DNA from: an uncultured Flavobacteriales bacterium
GTDB taxonomy: Bacteria > Bacteroidota > Bacteroidia > Flavobacteriales_G > Salibacteraceae
Reading direction: 5' to 3'
Assembly (NCBI GenBank): GCA_943788775.1
Contig: CALSRO010000002.1
Span: 248,001-312,000, forward strand
Length of the DNA: 64,000 nt
In this document: piece by piece, positions 27,832 through 36,714 of the stretch
Numbering within the stretch: position 1 is the stretch's first letter
Layout: every line of letters begins with the position of its first letter
Notes under the pieces: model-generated
The model's input: the letters and a program-made list of their open reading frames with translations, nothing else
Told to the model about the DNA's origin: nothing
Databases searched by the model: none
Translations under genes and position numbers: made by a program

Positions 27832-28945
27832 TTACTCTGCTTCTCCTTCATAGGTCAACTTTCCTGACCACCACATCAAAAATCCTGTAAGGAAATCATC
27901 GATTTCCCCATTCAGTACTGCATCCGCATTTGTAGTCTCTACACCCGTTCTCACGTCTTTCACCATTTTATATGGATGTAATACGTAGTTCCGAATTTGA
28001 CTTCCCCACTCAATTTTCTTCTTGTTGGCTTCAATTTCCGCTTGTTTAGCCCTTCGTTCTTCAAGCTCCATTTCATAGAGTCGAGATTTTAATAACTGAA
28101 TTGCTTTTTCGCGATTCTGAAGTTGTGAGCGCGTTTCCGTGTTTTCGATGATGATTCCGGATGGTCCGTGTTTAAGTCTTACTCCAGTTTCTACTTTATT
28201 CACATTTTGACCACCAGCGCCACCAGATCTGAAGGTATCCCATTCGATGTCTGATGGGTTCACATTGATTTCGATTGAGTCATCCACTAAAGGATATACA
28301 TAAACAGACACAAAACTCGTATGACGTTTGGCATTTGAATCAAAGGGAGATATTCTCACCAATCGATGCACGCCATTTTCGCCTTTCAAATATCCAAAAG
28401 CAAAATCTCCTGAAATTTCTAATGTTACCGTTTTCACACCAGCCACATCTCCAGATTGATAATTGAGCTCCGTTACTTTATATCCATTTTTCTCTGCCCA
28501 CATCAAGTACATCCGCATGAGCATGGAAGCCCAATCGCAGCTTTCTGTACCACCGGCACCAGCCGTTATTTGAAGAACAGCATCCAAGCCATCTTCTTCC
28601 GCGCTGAGCATGTTCTTCATCTCCAAATCATCCAGCAAACCAGAGAGCTTGTCATATTGTTTCTGAACCTCCTCCGCTGTTGCTTCATCTTCTTTGTAGA
28701 AATCAAAAAGCACTGTGAGATCATCTAAAGCTGTCGCAATTTCATCAAAGGCATTGGTCCAAACCTTCTTCTTATTGATAAGTTTTACGGTTAACTCGGC
28801 CTTTTTGGGGTCATCCCAAAAATTGGGATCGTGAGTCTTTTGTTCCTCGTCTGCTATCTGAGCCTTTTTATGATCAATGTCAAAGGTACCCCCTCAACGC
28901 ATCCAGGCGTCCGACCATCTCTCTGATGTCGTCTTGTGTTATCAT
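27832..28945 (-). CDS. prfB: peptide chain release factor 2, made by programmed +1 frameshift
   Basis: RF2 reads UGA and UAA and triggers peptide release. The gene consists of two frames. The first, 28945-28883, encodes 21 residues and ends at an in-frame TGA (28882-28880). After a +1 shift the second, 28881-27832, encodes 349 more, for a total of 370 residues, as in other RF2. The stop-recognition motif SPF (VRISPFDSNAKRH) and the catalytic GGQ (RSGGAGGQNVNKVETGVRL) are both present. Without the frameshift, translation would end after 21 residues. A gene model starting at internal codon 28713 would miss the N-terminal helical domain. Regulation is expected to be autogenous: low RF2 promotes the shift. 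Confidence 0.96.
28879..28894 (-). promoter_or_regulatory. prfB programmed +1 frameshift site
   Basis: On the minus strand the sequence reads AGGGGG-TAC-CTT-TGA-C. A Shine-Dalgarno-like AGGGGG (28894-28889) stands three bases before the slippery CTT, which is followed by the in-frame stop TGA and a C. This is the canonical arrangement of the E. coli prfB shift site. The downstream frame GAC ATT GAT CAT continues directly into RF2. Confidence 0.95.
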
Positions 28946-28973
28946 ATGCTGCGAATGTATGGTTTGGTAGTCA

Positions 28974-29450
28974 CTATTTCGCCTCGAAATGCGAATTCAA
29001 ATGAGTTGTTATTTCATTGTATGAATATCCCTTTTGCATAAGATACCGACTCACTTTTTGTTTTTTCTCGAATGGCTTCCCTTTCAACTCTTTAGCCTTT
29101 CTATCAATTAATTTTTTAATCATGGATTGATAATCGTCTTCATCTATTTCCATTAAAGCTTCCTTGATAAGTCGATCATGAATCTGTTTAGATCTTAACT
29201 CAACAGTAATCTTGTATTTGCCCCATTTTTTATTGTAAAAGTGGCCGCGCGCATAGCTTTTCGCATATCGCTCTTCATTGAGAAGATTCTCCTCTATCAT
29301 TTGCATGATCACATGATCTACATCGCGTTTCCACAATCCAAGGTTGTATAGTTTTTCGCGTAACTCTTTATGACATCGCTCTCTATAATTGCAAAACGTG
29401 CGAGCTTTTATTATTGCATCTGTTATGGAAAGTGTTTTGCTCGGCAACAT
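28974..29450 (-). CDS. recX: regulatory protein RecX
   Basis: RecX binds RecA filaments and limits recombination activity. The 158-residue protein has the three-helix tandem repeats of the family: ITDAIIKARTFCNYRERCHK, ELREKLYNLGLWKRDVDHVI with NEERYAKSYARGHFYNKKWG, and the C-terminal VSRYLMQKGYSYNEITTHLN. Its length is normal. recA is not in the window. The gene lies just upstream of prfB on the same strand (28 bp). A -7 box 5 nt before its ATG suggests a near-leaderless transcript that may run into prfB. Confidence 0.88.
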   Translation of the reverse strand: MLPSKTLSITDAIIKARTFCNYRERCHKELREKLYNLGLWKRDVDHVIMQMIEENLLNEERYAKSYARGHFYNKKWGKYKITVELRSKQIHDRLIKEALMEIDEDDYQSMIKKLIDRKAKELKGKPFEKKQKVSRYLMQKGYSYNEITTHLNSHFEAK

Positions 29451-29455
29451 AAATT

Positions 29456-29463
29456 CAAATGTA
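29456..29463 (-). promoter_or_regulatory. -7 box TACATTTG for recX
   Basis: A perfect TAnnTTTG match on the minus strand ends 5 nt before the recX ATG (29450). It predicts a leader of only a few nucleotides. Confidence 0.5.
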
Positions 29464-29499
29464 TGAGCAGTTAATTATCTGGGCAATAGAAGCAACAAA

Positions 29500-29525
29500 A
29501 AAGCCTTCCCAATTGGGAAGGCTTT
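29500..29525 (-). terminator. intrinsic terminator after rng
   Basis: A perfect hairpin (AAAGCCTTCCC, AATT loop centre, GGGAAGGCTTT) is followed on the minus strand by a run of six T. It ends the HU-TPR-small basic protein-rng operon, 2 bp after the rng stop codon. Confidence 0.9.
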
Positions 29526-29527
29526 AC

Positions 29528-31087
29528 CTAGAATAAAATCTCTTTTCCTTCTTTATCGAGAAACTCGTAATCAAGTAACGTAAGAGCCGTTTTTGATTCA
29601 ATGTTAATCCACTTTTTATAGGCCTTGAACCACTTTCGTTGGAAACCAAACACTCCCTTTTGCAGATATGCCGCAACAAACGGGTGGGCTGCAATTGTCA
29701 AGGTCTTTGGCTTTTGCTCCTCCATTAATGACCTCAAATTGTTTTCCATTTCATCAACCACAGTGATTGCTGCTTGCACTTCACCTGTTCCATTGCATGT
29801 AGGACATACTTCAGCAGTCTTAATTGCCATTTCTGGACGCACCCGTTGTCGAGTAATCTCGACAAGCCCAAAACGACTTACCGGCAAGACTTGATGTTTT
29901 GCACGATCAGCAGCCATGTATTCCTTCAATTTCGTCTGAAGTAACTTTCGATTCTCATTCTGCCTTAGGTCAATGAAATCGATAACAACCAATCCACCCA
30001 TGTCACGCAATCGAAGTTGTCTAGCAATTTCTTCCGCAGATTCGATGTTTACTCGTATTGCATTTGCTTCTTGATTTGATTCTTGCTTTGCCGTATTTCC
30101 GCTATTCACATCAATGACATGCATAGCCTCGGTATGCTCTATCACCAAATAGGCACCACTTTTCATGGTAACATGCTTGCCGAATAAAGACTTTATCTGT
30201 TTTTCGATACCATAGTGTTCCATGATATCTGTCTTGCCCTTATGCAGTTTTACAATCTTCTCGCTTTCTGGAGAAATGGTCTTAAGATAAGTCGAAACAT
30301 CTTCAAAGAGTTCTGGACTATCCACTGCAATTTGATTGAACGATGGACTCAATAAGTCTCTTAGAATTGCATTGGTTCTATCAATCTCACCCAACACCTT
30401 CATCGGTGGTTTAGTTGATGTGAAATTATCGAATGACTTTTTCCAGCGCTCCGTTAGGTTGCGCATGTCAGCGTCTAGCTCCGCTACCTTTTTGTTTTCG
30501 GCAACAGTTCTAACGATTACACCAAAGTTCTTTGGTTTAATACTGGCAATGAGTCTCCGAAGTCGCTCGCGTTCTTCGCGACTTTTAATTTTTTGTGACA
30601 CAGAGATTCTGTCACTGAAAGGAACAAGCACGATGTATCTACCAGCGATGCTTATTTCACATGTTAGTCTAGGACCTTTAGTCGAGATAGGTTCTTTAGC
30701 GATTTGAACAAGCATATATCGATTGGGCTTTAGAACCTGTTCGATTTTCCCGTTCTTATCTATTTCTGGCTGGATCTCAAAGTCGTTTAACAACCCTGAT
30801 TCTCGCTTACCAGTAATTCCTTCGGAAATGTATTTCTGCAATGACAGAGCTTTTGGGCCCAAATCATGATAATGCAAGAACGCATCCTTTTCGTAACCTA
30901 CGTCTACAAAGGCCGCATTTAGCCCGGGGACGAGTCGTTTTATTCTACCAAGGAAAATATCACCCACGTTAAAACCCTTGTCGAGTTTTTCGTTGTGATA
31001 CTCTACTAATCCCTTGTTTTCAAGAAGAGCAATATTGACCTCACCATCCCCGGAGCGAATGACCATTTCTTTACTAGTTTCACTCAC
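29528..31087 (-). CDS. rng: ribonuclease G/E family endoribonuclease
   Basis: This endoribonuclease takes part in rRNA maturation and mRNA decay. The 519-residue product has an N-terminal S1 RNA-binding domain (VGDIFLGRIKRLVPGLNAAF, VDVGYEKDAFLHYHDLG). The DNase-I-like catalytic core has two metal-binding Asp motifs (MHVIDVNSGN and GGLVVIDFIDLRQNENR). The zinc-link is CPTCNGTGEV, and a small C-terminal domain ends the protein. It lacks the long disordered C-terminus of RNase E, so RNase G-like is the better name. It is the last gene of an operon with HU, a TPR protein and a 30-residue basic protein, and a strong terminator follows. Confidence 0.93.
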   Translation of the reverse strand: MSETSKEMVIRSGDGEVNIALLENKGLVEYHNEKLDKGFNVGDIFLGRIKRLVPGLNAAFVDVGYEKDAFLHYHDLGPKALSLQKYISEGITGKRESGLLNDFEIQPEIDKNGKIEQVLKPNRYMLVQIAKEPISTKGPRLTCEISIAGRYIVLVPFSDRISVSQKIKSREERERLRRLIASIKPKNFGVIVRTVAENKKVAELDADMRNLTERWKKSFDNFTSTKPPMKVLGEIDRTNAILRDLLSPSFNQIAVDSPELFEDVSTYLKTISPESEKIVKLHKGKTDIMEHYGIEKQIKSLFGKHVTMKSGAYLVIEHTEAMHVIDVNSGNTAKQESNQEANAIRVNIESAEEIARQLRLRDMGGLVVIDFIDLRQNENRKLLQTKLKEYMAADRAKHQVLPVSRFGLVEITRQRVRPEMAIKTAEVCPTCNGTGEVQAAITVVDEMENNLRSLMEEQKPKTLTIAAHPFVAAYLQKGVFGFQRKWFKAYKKWINIESKTALTLLDYEFLDKEGKEILF

Positions 31088-31129
31088 TTTGATCTATTTT
31101 ATAGCCGGGGGGCTGTTAATTGTGAAGGA

Positions 31130-31222
31130 TTACTTCTTCTTCTTGTGACGGTTTTTTCTTAAGCGCTTCTTGCGCTTGTGGGTAGCCATCTTATGACGTT
31201 TTCTTTTCTTACCGCTTGGCAT
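31130..31222 (-). CDS. 30-residue, extremely basic protein, probably ribosome-associated
   Basis: ATG 31222 to TAA 31130 encodes 30 residues of which about 20 are Lys, Arg or His (start MPSGKKRKRHKMATHKRKKR, end KKKK). Such composition fits a tiny ribosomal protein or RNA-binding peptide. It lies between the TPR gene (5-bp gap) and rng (42-bp gap) on the same strand, so it is part of that operon. I recall near-identical 30-residue proteins in many Flavobacteriia in the same position, and a comparable small basic protein in Flavobacterium ribosome structures. I cannot verify either here. Confidence 0.8.
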   Translation of the reverse strand: MPSGKKRKRHKMATHKRKKRLRKNRHKKKK

Positions 31223-31227
31223 ATCTA

Positions 31228-31716
31228 TTATTTTATTTGATTCAACATTATTGAAGCTTCCTCACGGAGCTCCTTATTATTTTCTTCCTTGGCTACAAAA
31301 CGCTCAAGGTAAGCACTTGACTCTTCCTTTTCCCCTAAATTAAACTTTGCCAAACCTATCCAATAGTCCGACTCAGGAAAACCTGGTTCAATTTTATTCA
31401 CGATTTCAAATCGCTCAATCACTTTTTCCCACTGACCTGTTTGAGCCGAAAAACGTCCCAAATGATATTGTGCTCGGAAATTACCGGGATTCTCTCCTGC
31501 AATGGCCCTCAATTTAAGGATACCCTGCATTGGAGCTTGTCCATTGATGATGGCTAAAGCTTCATCAATGTCATTTTCAACAGTCGGAGGATCTGAAGTC
31601 GTCTCTTCCAAAGCATTTGCTTCTTCCATTGGCAAATGTTGAGGAGCAAGAAGTAAAAGAACAACAATGGATGCTGAAACACCCAATAAAATCCAATGTC
31701 CTGGTTTCAGGTTCAT
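31228..31716 (-). CDS. membrane-anchored tetratricopeptide-repeat protein
   Basis: The 162-residue protein has one N-terminal membrane helix (WILLGVSASIVVLLLL, residues 8-23) and an acidic linker. About three TPR units follow (FRAQYHLGRFSAQTGQWEKV, FPESDYWIGLAKFNLGEKEE, SSAYLERFVAKEENNKELRE). The TPR part should face the periplasm. It probably mediates protein contacts, and the partner is unknown. It is 4 bp after the HU gene stop and 5 bp before the 30-residue basic protein gene, so all are in one operon. Confidence 0.8.
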   Translation of the reverse strand: MNLKPGHWILLGVSASIVVLLLLAPQHLPMEEANALEETTSDPPTVENDIDEALAIINGQAPMQGILKLRAIAGENPGNFRAQYHLGRFSAQTGQWEKVIERFEIVNKIEPGFPESDYWIGLAKFNLGEKEESSAYLERFVAKEENNKELREEASIMLNQIK

Positions 31717-31720
31717 TTGG

Positions 31721-32011
31721 TTACTTAACCTTCACATTCTTCTTCACTTTGTCAACGAATGTTTTCGCTGGCTTAAATGAAGGGATGTTGTGAGCAGGGA
31801 TTATGATTGTAGTATTCTTTGAGATGTTTCTACCTGTTTTTTCAGCTCGCTCTTTCACGATGAAACTTCCAAAACCTCTCAAATAAACGTTCTCATCACG
31901 AGCCAATGAATTCTTCACACTATTCATGAATGCCTCAACCGTAGTAAGCACTTCAACCTTATCTAAACCTGTTTTGTCTGCTATTTCATTGACTATTTCT
32001 GCCTTCGTCAT
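31721..32011 (-). CDS. HU/IHF-family DNA-binding protein
   Basis: This small nucleoid protein bends and compacts DNA as a dimer. Its 96 residues match the family: MTKAEIVNEIADKTGLDKVE, AFMNSVKNSLARDENVYLRG, FGSFIVKERAEKTGRNISKN, PSFKPAKTFVDKVKK. The arm tip reads GRNISKNTTIIIPAH in place of the usual GRNPxTG, so the kink-forming Pro after Arg-Asn is missing. I believe this variant is common in the phylum. It is the first gene of the four-gene operon ending with rng. A perfect -7 box lies about 65 nt upstream. Confidence 0.92.
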   Translation of the reverse strand: MTKAEIVNEIADKTGLDKVEVLTTVEAFMNSVKNSLARDENVYLRGFGSFIVKERAEKTGRNISKNTTIIIPAHNIPSFKPAKTFVDKVKKNVKVK

Positions 32012-32075
32012 AATTCTTTATTCTATTATAAACTTTTGATATTCAGTGTTTTTACCGATTTCAAAAAACGGGGTG

Positions 32076-32083
32076 CAAATATA
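32076..32083 (-). promoter_or_regulatory. -7 box TATATTTG for the HU operon
   Basis: A perfect TAnnTTTG match on the minus strand, 64 nt before the HU ATG. It would give a leader of about 60 nt, long compared with other genes here, which may allow regulation. Confidence 0.4.
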
Positions 32084-32111
32084 GCATCATTTCAAAACAT
32101 TAAAAATAGAT

Positions 32112-33185
32112 ATGGAACTATTTTCGCCACTGAAATTGAAATCGTTAGATCCGCATAACATCCCTGAGGTTTTGGACACTTGGTTTGATCAAAACGAACG
32201 CTTGATGCCGTGGCGCGAAACCCGTGATCCATATAGGATTTGGCTTTCCGAAATAATACTACAACAAACCCGTGTTGCACAAGGAACTCCATACTATTTG
32301 GCGTTTATTAATCAATTCCCAACCATCGAAAAACTTGCAAATGCTCCAGAGGATGAAGTGTTGAAGCTATGGCAAGGCTTAGGTTATTATAGTCGTGCTC
32401 GCAATTTGCACTTTGCTGCGAAGCAAGTGATGATGGAATTTAGCGGGGAATTTCCGAATCAATATAGTTCAATTTTAAAATTAAAAGGAGTCGGCCCGTA
32501 TACAGCTTCTGCCATTGCGTCCATTGCATTCGGTGAAAAAAGAGCCGCTGTAGATGGAAACGTTATCCGGGTCATTTCTCGCTTGTTTGGAATTTCAGAG
32601 GACACGAACCAAAGCGTTACACAAAACACAATTCAAAAATTGGCGGATGAATTGATCAAAGACTCCAATCCTGGCAGGCATAATCAAGCGATGATGGAGT
32701 TTGGCGCAATGCAATGTGTACCCAAAAATCCAAATTGTCAAAACTGTCCCTTATCTGAATACTGCATAGCTCTGCAAAACCAATGGGTTGATCAAATCCC
32801 ATTAAAGGTCAAAAAACTAAAGAGGCGTTCAAGGTATTTCCACTATTTCATAATTCAAGATGACAGTAATGTGTGGCTCCACCGAAGAAGTGAGAATGAC
32901 ATTTGGAACGGTTTGTATCAATTCCCGCTTATCGAATCCAGCTCTAATGAACTCAATTTACCAGACGCAGTTTTTTCTATCCTAGGTTCACTTTCTGTGG
33001 AAATGATAAAATCGAACAAAGCCAAAAAACACGTGCTTAGCCATCAAGACATTTATGCAACATTTCATCACATCAAGGTGAAATGTCTACCTGAATCAAG
33101 TTTCATCTCATCTAAGCTGAACGAAGTTCATACGTTTGCACTCCCAAGACTTATCGACCGATATTTAGAAAGTAATGATTTTTAG
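32112..33185 (+). CDS. mutY: A/G-specific adenine glycosylase
   Basis: MutY removes adenine mispaired with 8-oxoguanine. The 357-residue protein has the catalytic Glu region WLSEIILQQTRV (about residues 43-54), a helix-hairpin-helix (LKGVGPYTASAIASIAFG) and the catalytic Asp region VDGNVIRV. The [4Fe-4S] cluster has Cys spacing 6-2-5 (CVPKNPNCQNCPLSEYC). The C-terminal Nudix-like domain that recognises 8-oxoG begins near residue 238 (YFHYFIIQDDSNVWLHRR). It is divergent from the HU operon and heads the mutY-ssb-gldE-gldD order typical of flavobacteria. Confidence 0.95.
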   Translation: MELFSPLKLKSLDPHNIPEVLDTWFDQNERLMPWRETRDPYRIWLSEIILQQTRVAQGTPYYLAFINQFPTIEKLANAPEDEVLKLWQGLGYYSRARNLHFAAKQVMMEFSGEFPNQYSSILKLKGVGPYTASAIASIAFGEKRAAVDGNVIRVISRLFGISEDTNQSVTQNTIQKLADELIKDSNPGRHNQAMMEFGAMQCVPKNPNCQNCPLSEYCIALQNQWVDQIPLKVKKLKRRSRYFHYFIIQDDSNVWLHRRSENDIWNGLYQFPLIESSSNELNLPDAVFSILGSLSVEMIKSNKAKKHVLSHQDIYATFHHIKVKCLPESSFISSKLNEVHTFALPRLIDRYLESNDF

Positions 33186-33206
33186 TAAATGGAGATAAGT
33201 CAAGAC

Positions 33207-33237
33207 TTGTATCGAAGTTCAATTTGGAGTAGGTTTG
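33207..33237 (+). promoter_or_regulatory. promoter of ssb (TTG -33 and TAGGTTTG -7)
   Basis: TTG at 33207-33209 and a perfect TAGGTTTG at 33230-33237 are separated by 20 bp, the normal spacing for the Bacteroidota primary sigma factor. The ATG of ssb is 19 nt after the -7 box. Confidence 0.65.
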
Positions 33238-33256
33238 TTAAAACAGAAAAGTAGAT

Positions 33257-33712
33257 ATGGCAGGAGTAAACAAGGTAATCATTCTAGGAAATTTAGGTGC
33301 TGATCCAGAGGTACGTGTGATAAGTTCTGGAGCAAAAGTTGCTCGACTAAGAATTGCAACTTCTGAGATCTATACCAATAAAAATGGTGAACGCATCACG
33401 AATACTGAATGGCACTCCGTTAATGTTTGGCGAGGCGCAGCCGAAGTAGCAGAAAAGTATCTAGCCAAGGGACGTCAGGTATATATCGAAGGTAAGTTGC
33501 GGACCAGAAGCTATGATGATAAGGATGGAATCACACGCTATGTTACCGAAATTGAGGCTGACACTTTAACATTGATCGGAGGCAGACCAGACGGTGATAA
33601 CGCCAGCCCTGCCCCTGCCCAACAGAGCAAACCAGCTGCGAAAGCGAAGCCAAGTAAAAACATGGAGCCCGACTCCGCTGAAGATGAATCATTCGATGAT
33701 CTTCCCTTTTAA
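33257..33712 (+). CDS. ssb: single-stranded DNA-binding protein
   Basis: SSB coats single-stranded DNA in replication and repair. The 151-residue product has the OB-fold signature (NKVIILGNLGADPEVRVISS, TEWHSVNVWRGAAEVAEKYL, KGRQVYIEGKLRTRSYDDKD). A Pro/Ala/Lys-rich linker follows (PAPAQQSKPAAKAKPSK). The acidic tip ends in ESFDDLPF, the conserved protein-interaction peptide. It has its own promoter and is 15 bp before gldE. Confidence 0.96.
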   Translation: MAGVNKVIILGNLGADPEVRVISSGAKVARLRIATSEIYTNKNGERITNTEWHSVNVWRGAAEVAEKYLAKGRQVYIEGKLRTRSYDDKDGITRYVTEIEADTLTLIGGRPDGDNASPAPAQQSKPAAKAKPSKNMEPDSAEDESFDDLPF

Positions 33713-33727
33713 TTAATATCGAACTTA

Positions 33728-35059
33728 GTGGATCCTGACCCTTTTTCGAGCACATTTCTCTCCATATTAAAACCTTGGGACATTGGAATGGTGATTGGCT
33801 TGCTTATCACAGCCATTCTGATGATGTTGAGTGCACTAATTAGCGGGTCAGAAGTAGCCTATTTCTCATTATCTCCACAGGACAGAGAAAAACTTGAAAC
33901 CGAAGGGACAAAATCTGCCTCGATTGTAACAGATCTCCTATCTAAGCCTAACACCTTACTTGCTACCATTTTAATTGGCAATAACTTAGTCAATGTTGCG
34001 ATTATAATATTATCCACTACCCTGATGGATATGATGTTTGACTTTGCAGGAAGAGAAGTACTAGGCTTTGTTGTCCAAGTTGTGGTAGTCACTCTTTTCA
34101 TTTTGATTATTGGTGAGATATCGCCAAAAATTTATGCTACGAAGCAGGCCTACCGACTTTCTTTGATAATGGCTTTCCCCCTGAGTTTTATGAGGAAGGT
34201 GTTTGCCCCATTTTCAAAATTGATGGTTCGTTCCACAAGAAAAATCAATGCAAAAGCTAAAGAATCAGATAACAGTTCAAACATCACGGCAGATGAATTG
34301 AGTCATGCAATACAGTTGACTACAGATCAAAACACAAAGGAAGAAGAGAAGCGAATCCTTAGCGGCATTGTGAAATTTGGCTCCACTGAAGTGCGTCAAG
34401 TGATGACTCCGAGAATCGATGTTGTAAGTTTTGACTCCTCAATGAACTATGCAGAACTCCAACAAGAAATTGTTGAGCATGGTTTTTCCAGAATCCCTGT
34501 GAACGAAGACACATTCGACAATGTCATTGGAGTTTTGTACGTGAAAGATTTGTTAACTCATCTCAATAAATCAACAGACTTTAATTGGCGAAGACTTTTA
34601 AGACCACCCAGTTTCGTTACGGAAAACAAGAAGTTAGACGATTTACTGAGAGAATTTCAGGCGAAAAAGAACCATATGGCCATTGTTGTCGATGAATACG
34701 GTGGCAGCTCGGGAATTATTACATTGGAGGACATCATTGAGGAAATTGTTGGAGAAATCAGCGATGAGTTTGATGAAGACGACATAGTCTATTCAAAGCT
34801 TGACGAAAACAATTATGTATTCGAAGGCAAGACAGCCCTCATCGACATGTACCGTGTGTTAGATGTTTCTGGCGATGTGTTTGAACAAGCTAAGGGTGAA
34901 AGTGATTCCATTGCTGGCTTCATTTTAGAACATGAAGGAAAGATTCCACAGAAAAATGAAAAAACACGCTTTCATAACTATCAGTTTACAATTGAAGCAG
35001 CTGATAAGCGCAGGATAAAACAAGTGAAGGTTACCATTTTGCCAAAGACGGAAGAATGA
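33728..35059 (+). CDS. gldE: gliding motility-associated protein GldE (CNNM/CBS transporter-like)
   Basis: GldE is needed with GldD for gliding and T9SS function in flavobacteria, but its exact role is unknown. The 443-residue protein has a DUF21/CNNM membrane domain with about four helices ([40 protein letters not shown]). Two CBS domains ([37 protein letters not shown]) and a C-terminal CorC/HlyC domain ([18 protein letters not shown]) follow. The start is GTG. Its end overlaps the gldD start by 4 bp, and this pairing supports GldE rather than a generic hemolysin-like protein. Confidence 0.93.
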   Translation: MDPDPFSSTFLSILKPWDIGMVIGLLITAILMMLSALISGSEVAYFSLSPQDREKLETEGTKSASIVTDLLSKPNTLLATILIGNNLVNVAIIILSTTLMDMMFDFAGREVLGFVVQVVVVTLFILIIGEISPKIYATKQAYRLSLIMAFPLSFMRKVFAPFSKLMVRSTRKINAKAKESDNSSNITADELSHAIQLTTDQNTKEEEKRILSGIVKFGSTEVRQVMTPRIDVVSFDSSMNYAELQQEIVEHGFSRIPVNEDTFDNVIGVLYVKDLLTHLNKSTDFNWRRLLRPPSFVTENKKLDDLLREFQAKKNHMAIVVDEYGGSSGIITLEDIIEEIVGEISDEFDEDDIVYSKLDENNYVFEGKTALIDMYRVLDVSGDVFEQAKGESDSIAGFILEHEGKIPQKNEKTRFHNYQFTIEAADKRRIKQVKVTILPKTEE

Positions 35060-35661
35060 TGAGAAAGATGATTTCATATACATTCCTTACCCTAATTATC
35101 TTCGGATGCGATGATGAATATGTGCCGAAACCAAAGGCCTATGCGCGCATCGACTTGCCTGAACCATCCTATATAAGTCCAGATTCAAATTGGAATTGTC
35201 CTTATACATTCGAGGCTTCCCGCTATAGTTTTCTGACTATTGACAGAAGACATCAAAACGAAAATTGTTGGTATAACATTTACTATCCAAAGATGAAGGC
35301 CACTATCCACCTCACTTATTCCGAGGTGGATAATAACTTGGGCCGACAAATCGAAGAAAACCGGAAGCTAGCTATGAAACATGTTGGTAAAGCAACAGCC
35401 ATAAATGAGAGCTTGATCTCCAACAATGAGGCGCATGTCTACGGATTGATCTATGAGTTCAGAGGTGAGACTGCCAGCGACATGCAGTTTTTCGCAACAG
35501 ACAGTACAAACCATTTTTTAAGAGGCTCATTATACTTCAATGTTAAGCCGAATAAAGACTCACTAGGACCTGTCATTGACTACATTAAAAACGACATTCA
35601 GCATTTTATTCAAACATTGAGATGGACAGACACCGAAATAGAGACTGTGACTAGTTCCTAG
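35056..35661 (+). CDS. gldD: gliding motility lipoprotein GldD
   Basis: This outer-membrane-associated lipoprotein is required for gliding and T9SS in flavobacteria. The 201-residue protein has a lipoprotein signal (lipobox IIFGC, Cys at about residue 18). It then has the family pattern YVPKPKAYARIDLPEPSY, CPYTFEASRYS, NCWYNIYYPKMKATIHLTYS, and the C-terminal RGSLYFNVKPNKDSLGPVID. It overlaps gldE by 4 bp, and its end overlaps the convergent ctaA gene by 11 bp. Confidence 0.93.
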   Translation: MMRKMISYTFLTLIIFGCDDEYVPKPKAYARIDLPEPSYISPDSNWNCPYTFEASRYSFLTIDRRHQNENCWYNIYYPKMKATIHLTYSEVDNNLGRQIEENRKLAMKHVGKATAINESLISNNEAHVYGLIYEFRGETASDMQFFATDSTNHFLRGSLYFNVKPNKDSLGPVIDYIKNDIQHFIQTLRWTDTEIETVTSS

Positions 35662-36676
35662 CATACTTTAACCTGTGCCAAAGCCATACTCCTGACAGCA
35701 GTGTAACCAGAGCGAAAACTTGGTGAACCACCGCCAAGGAAATAGGCACCAGTAGCAGTAATGTAAGGACACCAAGTGTTACTTGTGTGAATATAGAAAA
35801 GGCCAGCAACATTGCTGGTGCAACCAGCGGTTTGTCACCCAACCTAACGATTCTCCAACTTACAAATGTCACATACAGGAAAATTAGGATCCCTAGGGTA
35901 CGATGAATAAATTGAACTCCTGATTTTCCCTCAAAAAAATTAATCCAAGTGGGATTCATCGCAAAGACGCTTGGAGCAATCAATGAACCGTCCATTAATG
36001 GCCAGGTATTATGGACCCAACCTGCCTTCAAGCCAGCGACAAAACCTCCAAATATGATTTGGGTAATCAATAAAACAATCAAAAGACCTACCCAACGAGT
36101 CCAAGTATTGGCCTGCCTTTTCAACTTTCCAAAACCGCTGTAGTTCAGTAAAACCCAAAAAATATATGTACATGTCAAAAAGGCTGTGATCAGGTGTGCA
36201 CTCAAGCGGTAGTGACTCACCCTAGGCACATCAATAAGTCCGCTTTTAACCATGAACCAACCTAAAAGCGCCTGTGAAGCACCTAACCCAAGGATAATTA
36301 AAAACTGTGGCAACAACTTCATCGGGATTTTCCGCTTGATTATGAAAAAGACGAAAGGGAAGATGAATACCAATCCAATCATGCGCCCGAACATTCTATG
36401 GATATATTCCCACCAAAAAATTGATTTGAAATCCTCAAGCGCAAAATGATTGTGAAGTTCTACAAACTCTGGCGAGGTCTTGTACTTATCAAACTCAATA
36501 TTCCATTCCACATCGTTCATCGGTGGCAAAGAACCCGTGAAGGTCCAATGGATCATGGACAAACCGGAATGTGTAAGCCTTGTTAAACCACCAATTGAAA
36601 CCATTATTAGTATCAAAAGGATTCCTGACCAAAGCCAGACAATTACAGATTTTGAAGGGGTAAACTCAGTCGACAT
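35651..36676 (-). CDS. ctaA: heme A synthase (COX15/CtaA family)
   Basis: The enzyme converts heme O to heme A for cytochrome c oxidase in the inner membrane. The 341-residue protein has eight predicted membrane segments. Conserved features are GGLTRLTHSGLSMIHWTFTG (residues 24-43), HNHFALEDFKSIFWWEYIHR followed by MFGRMIGLVF, QFIHRTLGILIFLYV and AVVHQVFALVTLL. The paired EYIHR and FIHR / VVHQ His residues are the expected heme ligands. It is the COX15-like long form. The codons before it contain an ambiguous small frame (36715-36999). Confidence 0.92.
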   Translation of the reverse strand: MSTEFTPSKSVIVWLWSGILLILIMVSIGGLTRLTHSGLSMIHWTFTGSLPPMNDVEWNIEFDKYKTSPEFVELHNHFALEDFKSIFWWEYIHRMFGRMIGLVFIFPFVFFIIKRKIPMKLLPQFLIILGLGASQALLGWFMVKSGLIDVPRVSHYRLSAHLITAFLTCTYIFWVLLNYSGFGKLKRQANTWTRWVGLLIVLLITQIIFGGFVAGLKAGWVHNTWPLMDGSLIAPSVFAMNPTWINFFEGKSGVQFIHRTLGILIFLYVTFVSWRIVRLGDKPLVAPAMLLAFSIFTQVTLGVLTLLLLVPISLAVVHQVFALVTLLSGVWLWHRLKYARN

Positions 36677-36714
36677 ATATTCCAGATTTCACAGTGCGAA
36701 GCAATGCAAGTTCT

